DNA of 64,000 bases from Hemibagrus wyckioides (taxonomy: Eukaryota; Chordata; Actinopteri; Siluriformes; Bagridae): contig NC_080734.1 in NCBI RefSeq assembly GCF_019097595.1, positions 19,386,892-19,450,891 on the forward strand, read 5' to 3'. Positions 55,804 to 64,000 of the stretch are shown one piece after another. The first letter of the stretch is position 1. Every line of letters begins with the position of its first letter. A model generated the notes under the pieces. That model saw only the letters and a list, made by a program, of their open reading frames with translations, ran no database searches and was not told the origin of the DNA. The position numbers and the translations under genes were made by a program.

Positions 55804-56611
55804 CTGAATATTTATTTAAAATTTTATAAATTATTGCATTGTTGTTGGGACAGTTATTTTTCTTTTTACAATTTATATACCATTAGCAATATCCACTACT
55901 CACCTCCATTAATGAGAAAAGATGTCTTCTTTTATTGATCTCCCTCTCATCCTATTTTTTTTCCCCTTTACCACCCCAAACTTTACCAGTCCACTTTTTT
56001 TTTAATTCTATTGTATGGCTTTTTTAAAAAAAAAAAATAAAAAATTATTTTAGAGATTTTAATTCTTTCTTGAAATAAATACTTCAAATAATAAAACTAA
56101 ATCTGCCAATAGAGCAAGAATATTTCGAGCTTGAAATCATACTGCATTTAGTTCATTTGTAATCTTATACCAGATAAATGTGATATCTGTGTTGATGTAC
56201 AGATGTTGTGACTTTGCTAGATTGTCATTTTTCCAGTGCGGATTTCATCATTCTTACTAAACAGCACCTTCAGCACAAAAACATTGTGCAATAGACCAGA
56301 AATGAAACTCTGTGGGTTAAAGTGCAGAACGGAAATGAAGATGTTTAAATGTCTCTGCTCCTCTCAGGGTCTCTTACGATGAGTCGCGCATTCCGAGCCG
56401 CATCTTCGAGGCGAAGTGTGAGAGAACGGGCTGCTTGAGCAAAGACGGGAGTGAAGACCCTGGTCTGGAATCGAAACCCATCTACTATCAATTCCTGGTG
56501 CTCAGAAGAATCCAAAAAGGCAAAAAGAAGAATTATTCCTTCCGGCTGGAGAAACACACCACCAGCGTGGGCTGCACATGCGTTGTACCCAAAATCATGT
56601 CTCACATGTAG
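53176..56611 (+). CDS. il17a/f: interleukin-17A/F family cytokine
   Basis: Three phase-matched exons, 53176-53190, 53485-53711 and 56368-56611, give 161 residues. The first exon codes only MYISL. Exon 2 completes a signal peptide (LFKVTLLLTLGVLLLGA), then a strongly basic stretch (RKGRNKERRRAPAKKG) and the family landmark SPWTYE. Exon 3 has RIPSRIFEAKCERTGC, YYQFLVLRR, and the closing VGCTCV. Four cysteines (98, 103, 150, 152) are the intrachain pairs of the IL-17 fold; no others exist in the protein. An N-glycosylation sequon NYS is at 136-138. Family members are secreted dimers acting on IL17RA/RC receptors in mucosal defence. Position after paqr8 and mcm3 matches human 6p12. Exon 2 could instead start at 53494, removing three residues. 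Which fish A/F copy it is cannot be told. Confidence 0.9.
53743..53768. repeat. CA dinucleotide repeat
   Basis: Short CA run just inside IL-17 intron 2. Confidence 0.9.
54472..54650. mobile_element. MITE with 42-bp terminal inverted repeats in IL-17 intron 2
   Basis: The left arm 54472-54513 (ACAGCTTCAATCCGGATTGA...) and right arm 54609-54650 (...TCAATCCAGATTGAAGCTGT) are reverse complements with one difference. About 95 bp lie between, with no frame. No clear target duplication was found. Confidence 0.85.
54820..55385. mobile_element. decayed Tc1/mariner copy in IL-17 intron 2
   Basis: The blocks GTTGAAAGAGGACACTGGCATT and TAGGTAGGTGGTTCGTGTCA correspond to GCTGAAAGAGACCACAGGCATC and TAGGTAGGTGGTACGTGTCA in the element at 1143-2036. 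Downstream text (GGAGAAGCTCTGACTCAGTCGT) resembles the element at 58148-58530. Confidence 0.65.
55446..55620. repeat. AAT/TA microsatellite with AT palindrome
   Basis: AAT repeats, then about 70 bp of TA, then an inverted repeat around 55537-55611 whose arms contain AAAATATATTTTAAAAATGATT and its complement. A second TA run is at 55749-55798. Confidence 0.9.
55880..56003 (+). repeat. copy of the stmn4 3' UTR start, in IL-17 intron 2
   Basis: About 120 bp align with 57804-57918 in the same orientation. Shared blocks include CCATTAGCAAT, TCCACTACTC, ATGTCTTCTTTTATT, CCCTCTCATCCTATTTTTTT and CAGTCCACTTTTTTTT. The second site begins ten bases past the stmn4 stop codon, so this is a duplicated piece of that UTR. 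Confidence 0.75.
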
Positions 56612-57143
56612 CGCTGCTGTGACGTGAAATCTGACTGAAAATCATCTTCACAGCTCTTCATACCAGCCTTTCACAGTCACAGGTTGCTGTATTATTGCTT
56701 TCTTTTTTAGCTCAGGAAACCATATCACATCAGAGAGCTGTACATGAAGAGCGTTGTTAGGTTGCTTTTGTCTTTTTTGTTCTCTCCTATTCTGTTAATT
56801 TAAGAATACAAGACCATCAAAAAGACAAAGCACAAGTTAGTGGTTTAGTAACCAGATGTTTTTACTGACCGTCATGCCAAATCATCATCGTGAACAATTT
56901 CTGAACAATTAACATCGGCGCTCGTCAAAACACATATATACTGTCATTTTTGTAAAGTCACCTAATGTCTAATGTCTTTTGGCCTAAATGCTGTTAACAT
57001 GTGGTATGACAAGACAAAGACAAAAAACAACACAGAGATACGCCATAAGAAATGACATCATACACAGCTAATGCTAATTCTCTGACTGCCACTTCATTAA
57101 AATAAAAGTATTTTATTTGTTTTCCACTGTTTCTTAAATTAAA

Positions 57144-57182
<39 letters not shown>

Positions 57183-57390
57183 TAGCTATCATTTGAGCAA
57201 AAGTCTTTGAGCTTATATGTGCCTCTGAATTGTGCTTTAACTATTTAGTCCAGGATAGTTCTGAAGAAGCTAACATTTCTACCAATATTTCTGACAATAA
57301 TATTTATTGCCATCGAATCTCTGTCATGAAAAAATGCATAATCATGAATTTAATACTGCTTGGAGAACAAAAGCAATGTGAATAAAGTCC
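56612..57390 (+). other. IL-17 3' UTR with AU-rich elements
   Basis: The sequence after the stop includes ATTTA pentamers (57243-57247, 57302-57306) typical of short-lived cytokine mRNAs, a CT run at 57149-57179, and AATAAA at 57381-57386 as a likely polyadenylation signal. Extent is inferred. Confidence 0.5.
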
Positions 57391-57599
57391 TTTATAAATT
57401 CATTTTTATTGAGAAATCACGTGTGCCTCTATATTAAATAAATGATCAGTGAGTAAACATGCATAGCTTGCGCTTTGCTAGATGGCATACATTTAAGAAA
57501 ACGTGTATAGACATTTATGAAGTGCAATATCCGGTTATCTTGTCCCCAAAAGTACTGATCTTTAAATCTGCATGATCTGTGTGTCTGTATTATTTATGA

Positions 57600-57927
57600 A
57601 TGATTTCTTGTTTCTTCTACATCATCACCTTGCTATGTACAAAGCACTGATTTACTGAAAGTTTTCTGACTCCTGCCTCTGACACTAGAGCTACTGTTGT
57701 GTTGTTGTCCGAACAAGTTATCACTTTTGACAATTTATATCCTATGGAAAAAAAGAACAAAAGAATGCAAAACAAAACAAAGATTTGCTTGTGTTTTTCA
57801 TTGCCATTAGCAATGTCCACTACTCGCCTCCGTTACTATAATGAGAAATAATGTCTTCTTTTATTCATCCCCCTCTCATCCTATTTTTTTAACCATCCCA
57901 CAGTCCACTTTTTTTTCCTCCAGCACT
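57600..57927 (-). other. stmn4 3' UTR
   Basis: Begins after the TAA at 57928-57930. Its first 115 bp (57918-57804) are duplicated at 55880-56003. The end is not defined. Confidence 0.5.
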
Positions 57928-61723
<3,796 letters not shown>

Positions 61724-61773
61724 GCTGTTCATTTTCTTTCTTCACGTAGCAAGGAGGATTAATCTGTTCTTTC

Positions 61774-61779
<6 letters not shown>

Positions 61780-61808
<29 letters not shown>

Positions 61809-61850
61809 GGGTGTAGATAGACAGATAGAGAGAGGGGGGTAGGCAGATAG

Positions 61851-61909
<59 letters not shown>

Positions 61910-61910
61910 G
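61780..61910. repeat. GA and GATA microsatellites
   Basis: GA run at 61781-61804, then GATA units at 61851-61909, about 60 bp upstream of the stmn4 start codon and so in its 5' UTR or first intron. Confidence 0.95.
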
Positions 61911-61929
61911 GGCATAAGGGAGGGAGGAA

Positions 61930-64000
61930 GGGAGGATGAGCAATGAGAGGACTAAAGGCAGAAATGGATTTCTGTTCCTTTGAGATTTGTAATGAATTCT
62001 CGGCGTGTTAAAGAGCGCTCAGTGCGGCTTTCCTCACAGTCAGTACACAAAAACAGCCAGAACACATGAACACACCTCTCTGATTCCTTATGATTTTATT
62101 TATTTCTCTTTTTTCAAACAGAGCAGAATACATCTCACTTCAGCAAATGCACTTAAGTGTCAAATAACCCCAAAGAAAATTTTCTGAGACTTCACTGCTG
62201 ATGATGTTAAATATAACCTTTTTAGAATTTCATTTTCTATACCAACTAATACCTAATTAATGCTAGTGTTTTCTATACCTTTTCTATATCTATACCTTTT
62301 CAATACCTAATTAATGCTAGTGTTTTCTATACCTTTTCTATATCTATACCTTTTCAATACCTAATTAATGCTAGTGTTTTTTTCAGTGTCCCCCCCCCCT
62401 CACTATTTATATTTTACTGAGTATTTCACTTTAAGACATCTGTCAGCACACTGGAATCAATATATCAATGAAACAGTGAATCAATGAATCTTTGAAAACC
62501 TGTCACACTACGAGGCAATTAGGAAACAATATTGATGCCATGTTCGCTGCCAAGCCTCAATGCTTCCTAGAGAAACAAATTTTATTTCTTTGTTTTTACT
62601 TGTTTGAGTAAAATTGGGATTTCACCAAGCCCTCTAGAATAAATCAGGATAAATTTAATATCTGGAATATTCTATAGTGACAGTAGATACAGCTATCTGT
62701 AACCATTCAGTATATTTAGTTGAAAACCCCCAACTAATAAAATGCGACTTGATTAAAAAGACACATTTTTCTGACTTCTCCCCCTAAATATTTCAGCGAT
62801 TTGTCAGTGGTTATTTACTCCATTACCCAGCTGAAGCCCAATCTGAGAACACTGATTTTGTCCTGAGGGAATGACGTGAATTCAGATGAGGAACACACAG
62901 CTACGACGTCTACACCGACCCACTGAGGTGCAGTGAGATAGCTAATAAAGGTCAGTGATATGTCTTTAACCTGGATTTCATTTCGCATCAACACGTATGA
63001 CTTTTATAACATGCAGAAGAATAAAACAATCCTCATGTACTGAACCTGCTTCATGCGATCATACATAATAGTGACACACACCTCTGAAAGTGGGAGACCA
63101 CACACACATACACCCACACCCACCCACACCCACACACTAACCTTGTCCAACCTCCCACACACACACACACACACACAAGGAACGCTGATCAATATCCACT
63201 TCCTGCAGACGTTGCTGTTTATTTACAGCTTGTCAGTGGAATGGTAAGAAGAGCCTCGGCTGAGCTTGGAGGTTAACTGTGTCAAAACGGCACAAAACAC
63301 CGTAACAGAAATGTCACGATACCAACAATCACACAGAAATGGATCTGATGCTGTTTTATTTGCAAAGTAATACGCTTTAGAAGGTATATTTTGTTCATTT
63401 TTTTTCCAACTCTCCCAAAAAATCCAAAATCAATCTTTGCTATTTGTTACAGGATCTGATATCTAATGCACCATGTTCTGCTGATATCAGCCCGACACTG
63501 ACACTAGGTTCCAGACAGCATACACCGATGCCTTTGTTGAAGATTTTGTATATAATTGAAGTGCAACTTTTCTCTGTAAATCCCACCTTATGCGTATTAC
63601 ATAACCATCGACTTCTGCACAGCCATGATGTCAGTCCACCCAGATCCATAAAATATCATCAGTAGACACAACAACAAGCATCCTCTCTCATCAAACATCA
63701 CACACACACACACACACACATCACGTACGTATTATTAACGACTAAACAACTAGTGCTGCATGAGCAATTAATCTCCATTAGTGATGTCTGATGCAGCACG
63801 GTCAGTCCGAGTCTTTGTTTACTGATCAGATGAAATAATGAAGAGTTTAAAAAGGTCAGAAATCCTTTAGGAAAGCTTTCGGTGGTTTGTTTTGGTACAG
63901 TGTACACTTACCCCCTCTCTTTAATAATGTCCGTAATGCTGGTCCCCCTCTCTCCTGCTTTTTCTCCAAGTCTGCACGTCCTCGGATACAAGAACTGAGC
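61930..64000. other. upstream of stmn4; no exon seen
   Basis: AT-rich DNA up to the right edge. It holds a 54-bp tandem repeat, CA runs (63103-63178, 63701-63720) and no readable exon. A noncoding first exon of stmn4 may lie here or beyond the window. Confidence 0.5.
62236..62380. repeat. 54-bp tandem repeat, about 2.6 copies
   Basis: CCTAATTAATGCTAGTGTTTT starts at 62252, 62306 and 62360, exactly 54 bp apart, with TTTCTATATCTATACC between copies. Confidence 0.95.

Overview
The window is nuclear DNA of a ray-finned fish, most likely a teleost. The genes have short exons with GT-AG introns. The intergenic DNA is AT-rich and full of fish-type Tc1/mariner relics, tRNA-derived SINEs, CR1/L2-type LINE copies and very long microsatellites. 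A catfish-like otophysan is plausible from the repeat style, but I cannot prove it.

Seven protein genes can be read. From left to right they are: pnoc (prepronociceptin, +, 4889-6519); znf395 (-, 9233-12720, N-terminal exons not found); a PAG1/LIME1-type transmembrane adaptor (-, 20946-26759); paqr8 (membrane progestin receptor beta, -, 33987-35057); mcm3 (replicative helicase subunit, +, 17 exons, 40832-47914); an IL-17A/F cytokine (+, 53176-56611); and stmn4 (stathmin-4, -, 57928-61723). I traced the exons by matching reading phase across every intron, so these models are more precise than single open frames.

The content joins two human neighbourhoods. PNOC-ZNF395-STMN4 sits on human 8p21 and PAQR8-MCM3-IL17A/F on human 6p12. 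The adaptor beside znf395 is the most interesting gene. Human ZNF704-PAG1 (with STMN2 nearby) and SLC2A4RG-LIME1 (with STMN3 nearby) are paralogous pairs, so this gene looks like a third genome-duplication copy of the PAG1/LIME1 adaptor, kept next to znf395 in fish and with no counterpart that I know of beside human ZNF395.

The rest is mostly repeats. There is a 1.1 kb CA-rich minisatellite at the left edge, a 500 bp TA/CGCA tract (7.4-8.0 kb), a 30-bp minisatellite with a C/G variant code (23.95-24.5 kb), a 2 kb CTAT array with a regular spacer (27.5-29.6 kb), a LINE copy with a nearly readable reverse transcriptase (37.2-39.9 kb), many copies of one nonautonomous DNA transposon, and two long inverted repeats. 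A copy of the stmn4 3' UTR lies in the last intron of the IL-17 gene, and a copy of the mcm3 intron-2 splice acceptor lies upstream of the mcm3 promoter.
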